A stretch of DNA of 64,000 nucleotides from an uncultured Eubacteriales bacterium (GTDB taxonomy: Bacteria > Bacillota > Clostridia > Saccharofermentanales > Saccharofermentanaceae). The notes beneath the pieces were generated by a model, which saw nothing but the letters and a program-made list of their open reading frames with translations, was not told the DNA's origin and searched no databases. Positions 1 to 9,405 of the stretch are shown here, one piece after another. Made by a program: the position numbers and the translations under genes. The stretch's first letter is position 1. Each line of letters opens with the position of its first letter. The stretch spans positions 1-64,000 of the forward strand of contig OMWK01000007.1 in NCBI GenBank assembly GCA_900314745.1, given 5' to 3'.

Positions 1-1131
1 GTCACGGTTAAGAGCAAGGATAGGTGCGCACTCAGTAAGACCGTAGCCCTGAACGCAGAGGAAGCCCATGTCCTGGAAGAACTCGAGAGCCTCGGGCTTT
101 ACCGGAGCTCCGCCTAAGATTATGAGTCTCATGTTGCCGCCGAATACGTCGTGTATCTGCGCGAAAAGCTTCTTCCTCACATCGATGTGAAGCTTCATCA
201 AAAACTTCGAAAGCTTACGTCCCGTGTTGAACTTCTTGGCCTTCTTAGGATCGGAGTTAATGTTCTTCATGATGTTCTTGTAGAACATCTCGAGCATTAC
301 CGGAACCATCAGGATACAGGAAGGCTTGGCTTCCTTGATCTCTGTTGTTATGTATCTTAATCCGGAGCAGATCGCGATAGTTGTTCCTCTGTAGACCTGT
401 CCTAAGAATCCGCAGGTGCACTCATAAGTATGATGCAGAGGCAATACGGAGAAGAATATGTCGTTACGGTCAATGTAGAGCATTGAGAACATCGACATCA
501 GGTTCTTACAGATGTTTCTCTGGCAAAGCATAACAGCCTTGGACTTAGAAGTAGTACCGGAAGTAAAAAGAAGGATGGTCATCTCCTCAGGGTCTATTGT
601 CGCTTCAGTAAAGATATTGTCTCCGTCTTCAAGTGCTTTCTCACCTTCCTTTATCAGGTCGGAATAATTGATGAATCTTGAATCATCAATATCATCCATG
701 CAGACATAGTACTTGAGTGAATCGATCTTGCCATAGACTTCGTTAACTGCTTCGAGCTTGCTCTTCGAGAAAACGAGAAGATCTGTGTGCGCCCTTGAAA
801 GGCAGTTAATGATCTCGTCAGTCTTAAGCTCCTTATCGATCGGTACAACGCATCCTGTGCCGTTCGTGGTCGCAAGATATGTTACATACCATTCGTATCT
901 TGTCTCAGCCAGAATGGCGATTCTGGAGCCCTTCTTCACCTTGTTCATGAAAGCCGTACCGAGACTGTCGATGTCGTGATCGTATTTCTCCGTTGATACT
1001 GGAACATATTCCTTGCTCTTACCGGGCTTATGAAGGAAAACGGGATTACCCGGAAACTCCTTAACCCTGGTCTTGATCACGTCTCTTAAGTTGGTGATCT
1101 TGGTTACTTCATAAAGAGGTATGTTTTTCAT
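1..1131 (-). CDS. AMP-binding acyl-CoA synthetase (FadD/FAA1-like), C-terminus cut by window edge
   Basis: Translating the minus strand from the ATG at 1131 gives an open frame to base 1, so about 377 N-terminal residues are present and the rest lies outside the window. It shows the ANL-superfamily P-loop ILLFTSGTTSKSKAV and the later GYGLTECAPI motif, which bind ATP and the acyl-adenylate. The family activates fatty or other carboxylic acids to acyl-CoA via an adenylate. The layout (MKNIPLYEV start, then short linkers) resembles long-chain acyl-CoA synthetases of Clostridia. The start has a GGGAGAG Shine-Dalgarno. It follows the YidC/sulfatase fusion gene by 41 bases on the same strand and may belong to the same transcript. 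The exact acyl substrate cannot be read. Confidence 0.85.
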   Translation of the reverse strand, partial: MKNIPLYEVTKITNLRDVIKTRVKEFPGNPVFLHKPGKSKEYVPVSTEKYDHDIDSLGTAFMNKVKKGSRIAILAETRYEWYVTYLATTNGTGCVVPIDKELKTDEIINCLSRAHTDLLVFSKSKLEAVNEVYGKIDSLKYYVCMDDIDDSRFINYSDLIKEGEKALEDGDNIFTEATIDPEEMTILLFTSGTTSKSKAVMLCQRNICKNLMSMFSMLYIDRNDIFFSVLPLHHTYECTCGFLGQVYRGTTIAICSGLRYITTEIKEAKPSCILMVPVMLEMFYKNIMKNINSDPKKAKKFNTGRKLSKFLMKLHIDVRKKLFAQIHDVFGGNMRLIILGGAPVKPEALEFFQDMGFLCVQGYGLTECAPILALNRD

Positions 1132-1172
1132 GAATTCTCTCCCAGCAATTTTTACATATAATTATAGCATTC

Positions 1173-3764
1173 TTACCATGTTCCCAAATAAGACCAGTTG
1201 TCTGGATTATTTAAATTTCCATCAACCTCATACCATTCACCGGGTGTAAAGCAACAGAGGTCATAATTATCGTCAACGATATTGTGATCATTATAAAGAA
1301 CTCTAAAGTGTCCTGCAGAAAGCTCGGATGTAAGAATGTTTCCTGTTGACGGATTAATAGGATTGTCGATAAGTCCATCAAATGCAAGAAAACAGGTCTC
1401 AGCATTTGTCATGATTTCATCCGACACAGTAAACCCTGTAGCGTCAAAATCCTTAACCATTAGTAATGGATTAAAAGCCTGTGAGATATATGAATACTCA
1501 TTAGGAGTAGATGTGTCATAAAGCGTAAGTCCATGATCAGCTACGATAATAATTCTTGTATTGTCGTAGCATCCAGCTGCCCTTAAATAATCAAACCAGT
1601 CGCCCAGTTTATGTAGTGTGCAGATCATGCTTTGATAATAGCTCATTTGCAAATTAGTATTTAAAGCAATAGCATTGTCTTCGATAATAAATCGCTCTGT
1701 ATGAGCGCTGTCATACTCAGTATTATCTATGACTAATGCTGGTTCATAATCAGGTTCTGATAACATACTGGGGTTGTGTACACAATTATTAGTAAACATC
1801 AAAAAAGAATTCTCAGAAGAATCATCAATATTTGTAATTTGCGGCAACGACGTTAATTCGGTATAAGAGTCAAGGAATGTTGTTGAATATCCGCGTGAAG
1901 TACTAGGAGATGAATCTATTTGTATGTAATCAAAGAAGTATTCCCTGTCAGCAGCATTGAACATCGAGTTGTCATAGAATAATCCTCTCATGAAAACTGG
2001 AGACAATCTGAAAAAACCATAACAGAAGAAGTTACGCTCATAAAGGTTAAAATTGCGAATACCGTCGATATAGTTATTAAAGACACCCATCATGTTATAA
2101 ACATTAATATCAGGATACGCATCAAAAACACTATAATCTGATATCCATCTATAGCCCCCTAACGTGGGATCACATAGAGTAACATTGAAACCGTTCTCAA
2201 GAAAATTAACAGGCATAACAAGCATTGATTCATCATGTTTATCTCTCAACAATTCATCAGTTCTCAGATTTAGATTCTCAGGTGTATATTCGTATCCGCC
2301 ATATAAAGAAGGAACACCTATTATTGTTTGGATTCCATAAGACAAAGTGTTGGGATAAAAGGTAAAACCATCAAGTTGATCTTCTATTGTAGGGTCTTCG
2401 TTAAGTACATATGGGATAATACCTCCCATTCCTTTGTCAAGCATTATTACTATAACGTTCTTGCCTTGACCGGATAAATGGATGCTCTCAATGTTGTTTT
2501 GCCTAAATATGTAGGATGATTCTTTATAATCATTCTCAATTTTGACGATGTTTATGATCCCAAGTGTTAAAACTGCCGTGGTTTGAAGTATAAGAAGTAT
2601 AGCTGGATATGATTTGTTGTTTTTAAATAGGATGATAAATAAAACAACTAATAAAAGAATCACAATGCTGTTCAAAACACCTTTATGACCTTCGTTAATG
2701 TCTCCAAAAAGAACTAGTTGATCTGTTAATGTACCACTCGGGCCAAAACCAAAGTAGTTAATTACACAGATAGAAGAAAAGATATATATGATCATGAGCA
2801 AAATATTCTTGGAATAATCTGTTACCATAAAATAAATCACTCCACCCCAAAAGATATACAAACCTGCTGCAATGAAAAAAGAATTGAAGACATAAGAATT
2901 GGGGTCAATTGGATGGAATGGGTCCATAAAGGCTTGTGAATTAGAGCTGATAACGTCAGAACTGACTAATACACCAGTTAAGAATGACACTAAAAATAAG
3001 CCTAAAAATGCAAAAAACGTATCAATAGAACTATGCTTATAATCGAATAATCTTATTCGTCTGACATTCTTAAAATGGAAATTACACTTAGGAAGTATCA
3101 TTTCGACTATGATATTTTTTACAAGTGAGAACAGATTGTTTGTAGTCCAGTAAAGAACCAGGCCGGAAGGCGAATCATATAGCAATATCAGAAATAACGC
3201 AGCTAATACATAACCCTGAACTCTGGTGCTGACAGATTGTTCCTTAGAATAGACTGAACATGATACTAGATTAATCAGTGTCATCAATATTGGAAGGACA
3301 TTGACTGCGAATGATCCAATCGTAAATAAATTGTCAGGCTGACCTAGATCTTTAATAAATAGAAATGATACACCTTGAACGATTTTAAGATTTGATAATA
3401 AATGAAATCCCGCTATAAAAAACGGAACTTCAAATAAAATAGGCAGAGAATCCAAAAGTATACTTAATGGACTATAGTGGTTTTCCCGGTATAAAGCCTG
3501 AAGGATCATAAAACGTTCGTCGCCTTTAAAAGCAGCGTTTATCTTAGATATCCATTTTTTGATCCTTATCTTCTTTAACGAATTATCCTTAGTTATCTTA
3601 TCCGCCCTCATATATATGGGAAGAATAAGAATGTTCATTATGAGGCCGACAAAAATAATAGATACACCTATATTCCCCGTTAATTTGTAAACAGACGAGA
3701 ATATAAATTCAAGTATCAGCTCAATCGGCCTGATAAAGAACGAATAGAGATAATTAAATTGCAT
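1173..3764 (-). CDS. YidC/Oxa1-like membrane domain fused to a sulfatase/phosphoglycerol-transferase-like domain
   Basis: This protein of about 863 residues has two parts. Residues about 1-225 look like YidC/Oxa1: a helix pair, a basic cytoplasmic loop (KKIRIKKWISKINAAFK), the YRENHYSPL segment, then SFLFIKDLGQPDNLF, close to the YidC FLWI-DLS-PD signature. More membrane helices follow (about 245-420). From about residue 435 comes an alkaline-phosphatase-superfamily domain: VIVIMLDKG (first metal-binding Asp, about 443), SYGIQTIIGVPSLYGG (candidate nucleophile Thr about 480), NNCVHNP, and IIIVADHG (metal-binding Asp-His about 743-744). Such domains act outside the cell on phosphoglycerol or sulfate groups. 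The arginine of the YidC groove appears to be Asn (about 44). The ATG shares a base with the pyrE stop (TGATG), so the gene is translationally linked to the pyr operon, yet it is clearly more A/T-rich than the pyr genes. Biological role unknown. Confidence 0.8.
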   Translation of the reverse strand: MQFNYLYSFFIRPIELILEFIFSSVYKLTGNIGVSIIFVGLIMNILILPIYMRADKITKDNSLKKIRIKKWISKINAAFKGDERFMILQALYRENHYSPLSILLDSLPILFEVPFFIAGFHLLSNLKIVQGVSFLFIKDLGQPDNLFTIGSFAVNVLPILMTLINLVSCSVYSKEQSVSTRVQGYVLAALFLILLYDSPSGLVLYWTTNNLFSLVKNIIVEMILPKCNFHFKNVRRIRLFDYKHSSIDTFFAFLGLFLVSFLTGVLVSSDVISSNSQAFMDPFHPIDPNSYVFNSFFIAAGLYIFWGGVIYFMVTDYSKNILLMIIYIFSSICVINYFGFGPSGTLTDQLVLFGDINEGHKGVLNSIVILLLVVLFIILFKNNKSYPAILLILQTTAVLTLGIINIVKIENDYKESSYIFRQNNIESIHLSGQGKNVIVIMLDKGMGGIIPYVLNEDPTIEDQLDGFTFYPNTLSYGIQTIIGVPSLYGGYEYTPENLNLRTDELLRDKHDESMLVMPVNFLENGFNVTLCDPTLGGYRWISDYSVFDAYPDINVYNMMGVFNNYIDGIRNFNLYERNFFCYGFFRLSPVFMRGLFYDNSMFNAADREYFFDYIQIDSSPSTSRGYSTTFLDSYTELTSLPQITNIDDSSENSFLMFTNNCVHNPSMLSEPDYEPALVIDNTEYDSAHTERFIIEDNAIALNTNLQMSYYQSMICTLHKLGDWFDYLRAAGCYDNTRIIIVADHGLTLYDTSTPNEYSYISQAFNPLLMVKDFDATGFTVSDEIMTNAETCFLAFDGLIDNPINPSTGNILTSELSAGHFRVLYNDHNIVDDNYDLCCFTPGEWYEVDGNLNNPDNWSYLGTW

Positions 3765-4600
3765 CAAGCAAAGCCTTTCTCTCTTGCAAGTCTTGCGCGT
3801 TGCTCATTCTTGCCACCCAATGCAATCTGGTCATCGATAAATGTCGGATGGGAAGCAATGAAGTCCTTCATGTACTTGTCGGGGTCCTCAAGGAACTGCA
3901 GCACAAGCTTATACTGAGCCTCATTGATGGAACCGTTAGCAAGAGCCTCATCGAAGAGCTCCTTGTCAACGGCTGTCAATGTCTCCATGTTAACTCCAAG
4001 ACCGGAAAGAACTGCTCTTCCGTTCTGCTTTCTGTCGACAACGGCGATGGTGTCCTTAATGTCGGAGCCGAGAGCTTTGATTGCAGGTATCCATGCACGC
4101 TCGTAGCTTGATGCCTCTGTGATGAGGTCTGCTATGTGGAGTGCCGTCATTCCCTTAAAGTCATAATCAATAACATCAAAGTTGCTGTCTGTTATAACTG
4201 AACTTAGATCCTTGAAGATAGTAAGGTGAGGCTTGCCGAGAATATGAGCGGGAACCATTGAGAAGAAGAAGTCTCTCCTCTCTCCTCCCGAGATGAAATC
4301 GAAGTCATATTTCTTAGCTGTTTCAACTATCGAATCGATGCAGTTTCTGTAAATCTCATCATTCTTGTAAAGATCGCAGAAAGCATCAAAGATCTTGTGG
4401 GGTGCCGTATTGCGGTCTTCAGCGATCGCACTTTCGATCAGCTTGAGAATGCCTGAAGCCGTTTCCTCATTCCTTGCAAGGAAGTGCGTATTGATGAAGA
4501 AAGGACCGAGTTTTCCTGATGTGTACCAGAAAGGCGTATCGGCAGGTGCAACGCGGACAGCATGTGTTTTGAAAAGATCTTCTGTTATTTGATTAGACAT
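3764..4600 (-). CDS. pyrE: Orotate phosphoribosyltransferase, long divergent type
   Basis: A 278-residue protein in the pyrE position of the pyr operon. It begins THAVRVAPADTPFWYTSGKLGPFFINTHFL, the N-terminal pattern of the long clostridial OPRT-like family, and has ISGGERRDFFFSM and VVDRKQNGRAVLSGLG, matching the later OPRT loops. The enzyme transfers phosphoribose from PRPP to orotate to make OMP. Usual OPRTs are about 200-230 residues; this one carries an extra helical segment (about 50-95). The PRPP motif, normally DDVITTGGS, reads ADLITEASSY here, so PRPP binding must be unusual. No other OPRT is present in the operon. GGAGG lies before the ATG. Confidence 0.75.
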   Translation of the reverse strand: MSNQITEDLFKTHAVRVAPADTPFWYTSGKLGPFFINTHFLARNEETASGILKLIESAIAEDRNTAPHKIFDAFCDLYKNDEIYRNCIDSIVETAKKYDFDFISGGERRDFFFSMVPAHILGKPHLTIFKDLSSVITDSNFDVIDYDFKGMTALHIADLITEASSYERAWIPAIKALGSDIKDTIAVVDRKQNGRAVLSGLGVNMETLTAVDKELFDEALANGSINEAQYKLVLQFLEDPDKYMKDFIASHPTFIDDQIALGGKNEQRARLAREKGFA

Positions 4601-4615
4601 TTTTACCTCCAGTTA

Positions 4616-5533
4616 TTACCAAAGTTTAAGTGTTCCTGTTAATGAAGCAATATCGGTATCGTTCTCCTCACACCATGCCAGAAGTTCGTCTGTGATGAAG
4701 ACAGGAGCATCGGGGATCAGAAGACTTGCTGTTCCTATCTCTACAGCCGAAGCTCCCGCGATCATGAATTCAAGAACATCGGAAGCTTCAGTAATTCCGC
4801 CGCAGCCGATAATCGGGATATCAAGAACCCTGTAGCACTCCGATACCATACGAAGCGCGACGGGCTTAATTGCAGGACCTGAATATCCGCCGGTGTTATT
4901 GTGAAGAACCGGACGTCTCGTCTTGATGTCTATGGCCATGCCGAGCATTGTGTTGATCAGTACAACGGCGTCAGCACCACCTTCCTGAGCGGCCAGAGCC
5001 ATAGATGAGATATCTGTAACATTAGGTGTCAGTTTGATCCATAAGGGCAGGTCAGTAAGCTTACGAAGCTCGCCTACTATCTTCTTGATCTGCTCTTTAT
5101 CGGAACCTATCGACATGCATCCTTCCTTAACATTGGGACACGACAGATTGATCTCTAGTGCATCAATCTTGTCCTTATGAGGATCAAGTGTCTTTACCAT
5201 GTCGATATAGTCTTCGGTCGAATGACCTGCAACATTTACGATGACACCTGTATCAAGGGTGTTCATGAAGTCGAGATCGTACTTGATGAAATGCTCTACT
5301 CCGGGATTCTGAAGACCTACGGAATTAAGCATACCCGCCTTGCACTCAGCGACTCTGACACCTTCATTGCCGACACGGGGCTTGATCGTAAGACCCTTGG
5401 ATGACAAGCCGCCGAGAATGGAAAGATTGTAGATCTCCGATAATTCGCGGCCCATATTGCATGTGCCTGAAGCTAAGATCAGAGGGCTTTTAAGGAAGGT
5501 GTCTCCTACTTTTACGAATAATCTCTCGCTCAC
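4616..5533 (-). CDS. pyrD: Dihydroorotate dehydrogenase B, catalytic subunit
   Basis: Encodes 305 residues starting at GTG (5533), which overlaps the pyrK stop as GTGA and is preceded by AAGGAGGTGAT. A longer frame to 5656 exists but only reads through pyrK. The protein oxidises dihydroorotate to orotate with FMN. Visible motifs are SPLILASGTCNMG at the N-terminus, LEINLSCPNVKEG (with the Cys base of class 1B enzymes), LWIKLTPNV, and the FMN-phosphate region IPIIGCGGI and GASAVEIGTASL. Its presence next to pyrK identifies the NAD-linked 1B type, a PyrD-PyrK heterotetramer in the cytoplasm. Confidence 0.95.
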   Translation of the reverse strand: MSERLFVKVGDTFLKSPLILASGTCNMGRELSEIYNLSILGGLSSKGLTIKPRVGNEGVRVAECKAGMLNSVGLQNPGVEHFIKYDLDFMNTLDTGVIVNVAGHSTEDYIDMVKTLDPHKDKIDALEINLSCPNVKEGCMSIGSDKEQIKKIVGELRKLTDLPLWIKLTPNVTDISSMALAAQEGGADAVVLINTMLGMAIDIKTRRPVLHNNTGGYSGPAIKPVALRMVSECYRVLDIPIIGCGGITEASDVLEFMIAGASAVEIGTASLLIPDAPVFITDELLAWCEENDTDIASLTGTLKLW

Positions 5534-6291
5534 CAGATCACCTCCTTGGAATCGAATACGGGACCGTCTTTGCAGCACCTTTTGTGATCGAAAGGAATTC
5601 CTTCCTCTTCCGCCTTGATCTTGCATACGCAGACGAGGCAGATGCCGATGCCGCATGCCATTCTCTGTTCTAAAGATACATAGCAGTTAAGGCCCTTGTC
5701 AGAAGCCCAGGCTGATACTGCACGCATCATAGGCATTGGACCTACACAAAGGACTGTGGCTCCCTTAATGTCATCTTCTGATAATGTGTTAAGACCGTCA
5801 CAGCAGTTTCCCTTAAGACCTGCATCTCCGGCATCCGTCGTAAGAATATAAGACGGATCATTCATAATGATCTGACTTTTGTCACGGAAACCCTGAACAA
5901 CCTTTACCGCCCTTCCTTCGGAGGATAACTTCTCGTAAAGGAAGTTTACGGGGAATACTCCTGTGCCTCCGCCTACAAGAATGTACTTATCGTCGTTTAA
6001 CTCAAAACCGTTGCCGAGAGGGCCGAGAATCCAGGTTCCTTCACCCTCCTGAAGTGACGCGAGTTCCTCGGTTCCTTCACCGATGATCTTTATGCCTACC
6101 TTGAATGTGCCATTGTCCTTATTAACTGAGGCTACACCGAAAGGCCTTCTTAAGAAGTTGGAGCATGTTACGTTTACAAACTGTCCCGGAACTGCACTTG
6201 AAGCTATTTCGGGGCACAGAAACTCGATGAGAGCAGTGTCTTCGTTAAGCATGCTTTTGGAGATTACTTCGCAGAAATAGTCTTTATTCAT
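5530..6291 (-). CDS. pyrK: Dihydroorotate dehydrogenase B, electron transfer subunit
   Basis: A 253-residue ferredoxin-reductase-like protein that carries FAD and a [2Fe-2S] cluster and passes electrons from PyrD's FMN to NAD. The FAD-binding FLRRPFGVAS motif is at about 47-56, the nucleotide-binding LVGGGTGVFPV at about 104-114, and the cluster cysteines sit in RMACGIGICLVCVCKI and RCCKDGPVF near the C-terminus. The start overlaps the pyrF stop (ATGA) and the end overlaps the pyrD GTG by four bases, which is tight coupling. Confidence 0.94.
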   Translation of the reverse strand: MNKDYFCEVISKSMLNEDTALIEFLCPEIASSAVPGQFVNVTCSNFLRRPFGVASVNKDNGTFKVGIKIIGEGTEELASLQEGEGTWILGPLGNGFELNDDKYILVGGGTGVFPVNFLYEKLSSEGRAVKVVQGFRDKSQIIMNDPSYILTTDAGDAGLKGNCCDGLNTLSEDDIKGATVLCVGPMPMMRAVSAWASDKGLNCYVSLEQRMACGIGICLVCVCKIKAEEEGIPFDHKRCCKDGPVFDSKEVIW

Positions 6292-7238
6292 ACGTACTTC
6301 CTGTCTTTAAGTGCTGCGTTAAGCTTTGCCTTCATGTCGAGAGCCTCGTCGCGTGTTGCTCGGGCGAAGTCAGAAGGCGCGAGGTCCTCTCTCTTCTTCC
6401 ATGCGCACATGAGGCTTCTGGATGCGTTTACAATGGCTCCCTTACCATCCTTTGTGAAAGATGCCACAGCAGCATCGGGGCCTGCTCCCTGGGCTCCGTA
6501 GCCCGGTACAAGCATGAATGTATTCGGCATTCTCTTACGTGCGGCTACTGCCTGCTCAGGAACTGTTGCGCCAAGTACGGCACCAACTGAAGAGAATCCC
6601 TCTTCTCCGATAAGCTCCTTTCCCCACTCATTGACGCAGTCCGCCATGAGCTCATAAACCTTACGGCCGTCCTCAAGAACCATATCCTGGAAATCAACTG
6701 CAGAAGGATTTGATGTGTGAACGAGAGTGAAGATACCCTTGCCGTCTCTTGCACATACGTCAAGGAAAGGCTTGATTCCGTCGATGCCAAGATATCCGTT
6801 TACCGTAACTGCATCAGCATTGAACATGTGCTTCCTGGAGCCGTCATCAAGCTCTGTCTCACCGATGATTCCTTCAGCGTAAGCAGTTGCAGTGCTTCCG
6901 ATATCATTGCGCTTGGCGTCTGCGATGACGAGCATTCCCTTATTCTTAGCATAAGCGATGGTCTTCTTAAGTGTGTCGATGCCTGCAACGCCGTACATCT
7001 CATAGTACGCAAACTGCGGCTTGATGGCAGGAACGATATCACAGACGGCATCGATCAAAGCCGTGTTGAATTCGTAGATGGCACATGCAGCTGCGAGCTC
7101 GGTATCGGGAGCAAGATCCTTAATCCATTTTTGACGGATATCCTCAGGGATGTACTCAAGTCTCGGATCAAGACCCATTACGGTCGGGTTATTAAGCTCG
7201 GCAATCTTCCTTGCAAGATCATCAGCAAAGTTCTTCAT
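6288..7238 (-). CDS. pyrF: Orotidine 5'-phosphate decarboxylase (long, type 2)
   Basis: This 316-residue protein decarboxylates OMP to UMP, the last step of de novo pyrimidine synthesis. TVMGLDPRLEYIP is at the N-terminus; the catalytic Lys-Asp array is IADAKRNDIGSTA; the phosphate-binding end is LVPGYGAQGAG with ASRSLMCAW. Length and the MGLDPR start fit the longer PyrF family rather than the about 240-residue type. It overlaps pyrC by 17 bases and pyrK by four. Confidence 0.93.
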   Translation of the reverse strand: MKNFADDLARKIAELNNPTVMGLDPRLEYIPEDIRQKWIKDLAPDTELAAACAIYEFNTALIDAVCDIVPAIKPQFAYYEMYGVAGIDTLKKTIAYAKNKGMLVIADAKRNDIGSTATAYAEGIIGETELDDGSRKHMFNADAVTVNGYLGIDGIKPFLDVCARDGKGIFTLVHTSNPSAVDFQDMVLEDGRKVYELMADCVNEWGKELIGEEGFSSVGAVLGATVPEQAVAARKRMPNTFMLVPGYGAQGAGPDAAVASFTKDGKGAIVNASRSLMCAWKKREDLAPSDFARATRDEALDMKAKLNAALKDRKYV

Positions 7239-8478
7239 ATGTCTTCTTTCCTCCCATTATTGTAAGAACAGTCTTACCATAGAGCTTCCATCCGTCGAAA
7301 GGCGTATTTCTGCCCTTGGTTAGCATCTTGTTCTTATCAAAAGTGAATTCGTTATCAAGATCAAATACGGCGAGGTCAGCGTCATCTCCTGTGTTCATTC
7401 CTCCCCTTCCGAGCTTTAAGATCTTCGAAGGGTTGTGGCACATAAGCTCAACGAGTCTTTCCATAGTGATTATGCCCGGCTTAACAAGATATGTGTAGCA
7501 GAGCGCAAAAGAGCTCTCAAGGCCGACAATGCCGTTCAAAGCGTGAGAGAATTCAACGTCCTTATCATCCTGGTGATGGGGCGCGTGGTCAGTAACGATG
7601 CAGTCAACTGTGCCGTCCTTAATAGCCTCGATTACTGCAAGTCTGTCCTCTTCTTCTCTAAGCGGCGGGTGCATCTTGAAGTTGGTATCGTAATTCTCAC
7701 ATGTAACATCAGTAAGAGTGAAGTAGTGAGGGCAAGTCTCGCATGTAACCTTAACGCCTCTTGCCTTCGCTTCCCTGATCATTCTCATACCGCCCTTAGT
7801 GCTTACGTGGCAGATGTGGACGGGGATGTCGAGATACTCCGAGAGGATGATGTCTCTTGCAATCATGATGTCCTCTGCAACTGTAGGACAGCCTCTGATA
7901 CCGATGGAGGTTGATACCTCACCTTCATTCATTGCTCCGCCTGAGATGGTAAGATCCTCTTCGTGATTTAATACCGGAATATCAAAGTCTGAAGAGTACT
8001 CCAGAACCTTACGCATAAATCCTGAAGTAGCGATCGGCTTACCGTCGTTACTGATGGCGACGATGCCTGCTTCCTTCATAAGTCCGATCTCGGCAAGCTC
8101 ATTGCTCTCGAGATTCTTGCCTGCTGCGCCGATAGGATAAACCCTTACGAGGCCTGCATCTGCAGCTCTCTTGAGGATTCCCTCGACAACGGCAGCGTTA
8201 TCGCATACAGGGAAAGTATTAGGCATTGTGCAGACACTTGTAAAACCGCCTCTTGCAGCTGCAGCACTTCCTGTTGCTATCGTCTCCTTATACTCGTAAC
8301 CGGGCTCTCTGAAGTGAACGTGCATGTCCACAAGTCCCGGAAGGACAGTTCCGCCCTTAACATCAATGACCTCATCTGCAGAAGCTGCATCAAAAGCCTC
8401 TGCAAACTTGCCGTCTTCGATATAAAGTTCTGTCTTGTCTGAACCCAAAACCTTACAATTTCTGATTATTGTCTTCAT
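7222..8478 (-). CDS. pyrC: Dihydroorotase (class I)
   Basis: A 418-residue amidohydrolase that cyclises carbamoyl-aspartate to dihydroorotate. The zinc-binding DMHVHFREPG motif is at about 51-60; HEEDL, HICHVST and the DHAPHH segment (about 295-300) supply the other metal and catalytic residues. These are the class I (PyrC/AllB-like) signatures. The ATG overlaps the pyrB stop (ATGA), so expression is coupled within the operon. Confidence 0.94.
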   Translation of the reverse strand: MKTIIRNCKVLGSDKTELYIEDGKFAEAFDAASADEVIDVKGGTVLPGLVDMHVHFREPGYEYKETIATGSAAAARGGFTSVCTMPNTFPVCDNAAVVEGILKRAADAGLVRVYPIGAAGKNLESNELAEIGLMKEAGIVAISNDGKPIATSGFMRKVLEYSSDFDIPVLNHEEDLTISGGAMNEGEVSTSIGIRGCPTVAEDIMIARDIILSEYLDIPVHICHVSTKGGMRMIREAKARGVKVTCETCPHYFTLTDVTCENYDTNFKMHPPLREEEDRLAVIEAIKDGTVDCIVTDHAPHHQDDKDVEFSHALNGIVGLESSFALCYTYLVKPGIITMERLVELMCHNPSKILKLGRGGMNTGDDADLAVFDLDNEFTFDKNKMLTKGRNTPFDGWKLYGKTVLTIMGGKKTYEELC

Positions 8479-9404
8479 AAGTTATTCCTCCTTGCCATGA
8501 GCAGGTAAAGAACAGCCATTCTAACGGCTACACCGTTGGTAACCTGCTTATTGATAACTGACTGATCACAGTCGTAGACCGCTGTCGGAAGTTCTACACC
8601 GTGATTGCAGGGACCCGGGTGCATAAGGAATGCATCAGGCTTGGCAAGCTTAAGAACTTCAGGTGTGATTGCATAGAATCTTGCATATTCAGCAACTGAC
8701 GGGAAAAGGCTGCTCTTCATTCTCTCGAGCTGAACTCGAAGCCCCATGACTGCATCGGCGTCCCTTACACAGTCTTCAACACTGTCGGCAACCGTTACTC
8801 CCATCTTCTCGATTCCGATGGGCATCATTGTTCTCGGGCCGTAAACGCTGACCTTGGCACCGAGCTTTGCAAGTCCGATCGCATTGGAACGAACTACTCT
8901 TGAGTGATATATGTCACCGCAGATAGCGATCTTCTTCCCCTCGAACTTATCGAATCTCTCATACATTGTAAGCATGTCGAGAAGCGCCTGTGTAGGATGC
9001 TCATTCATGCCGTCGCCTGCATTAACGATGCTGGCGTTGATCTTGTTTGCAATTGAATGAGGAGCTCCTGACTGGGGATGTCTCATGACGATGATATCGG
9101 TTCCCATCATGTCTATGGTTCTCGCTGTATCAAGAAGCGACTCGCCTTTCGCTACGGAGCTTCCTGAAGCCGAGATGTTCGCGCTCGTTGAACCCATGTA
9201 CTTCGAAGCGAGCTCGAAGGAGAGCCTAGTTCTTGTTGAGTTCTCATAGAAGAGTGTGACTACTGATTTACCCTGTAAGTGGGAAGTCTTCTTAGGACCG
9301 TTCTCAACAACCATCTTCATGGTCTTGGCCGTATCCAGTATCTCCATTATCTCCTCAGCGGAAAGCTGCTTCATTCCGAGGAGGTCTTTACTCTTAAGTC
9401 CCAT
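8475..9404 (-). CDS. pyrB: Aspartate carbamoyltransferase catalytic subunit
   Basis: A 309-residue enzyme joining carbamoyl phosphate and aspartate. The carbamoyl-phosphate loop FYENSTRTRLSFE is at about 52-64, HPQSGAPHSIANK and HPTQALLDMLT follow, and the aspartate-domain end has HPGPCNHGVELP. No pyrI regulatory subunit gene is next to it, as in Bacillus-type operons where control comes from PyrR. It starts one base past the pyrR stop, with AAGGAGGATAAAT just before. Confidence 0.95.
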   Translation of the reverse strand: MGLKSKDLLGMKQLSAEEIMEILDTAKTMKMVVENGPKKTSHLQGKSVVTLFYENSTRTRLSFELASKYMGSTSANISASGSSVAKGESLLDTARTIDMMGTDIIVMRHPQSGAPHSIANKINASIVNAGDGMNEHPTQALLDMLTMYERFDKFEGKKIAICGDIYHSRVVRSNAIGLAKLGAKVSVYGPRTMMPIGIEKMGVTVADSVEDCVRDADAVMGLRVQLERMKSSLFPSVAEYARFYAITPEVLKLAKPDAFLMHPGPCNHGVELPTAVYDCDQSVINKQVTNGVAVRMAVLYLLMARRNNL

Positions 9405-9405
9405 G

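Noticed and set aside
5534..5656. N-terminal extension of pyrD by 41 residues
   Set aside because: It reads through pyrK in another frame; the GTG at 5533 with AAGGAGGTGAT and GTGA overlap explains the start.
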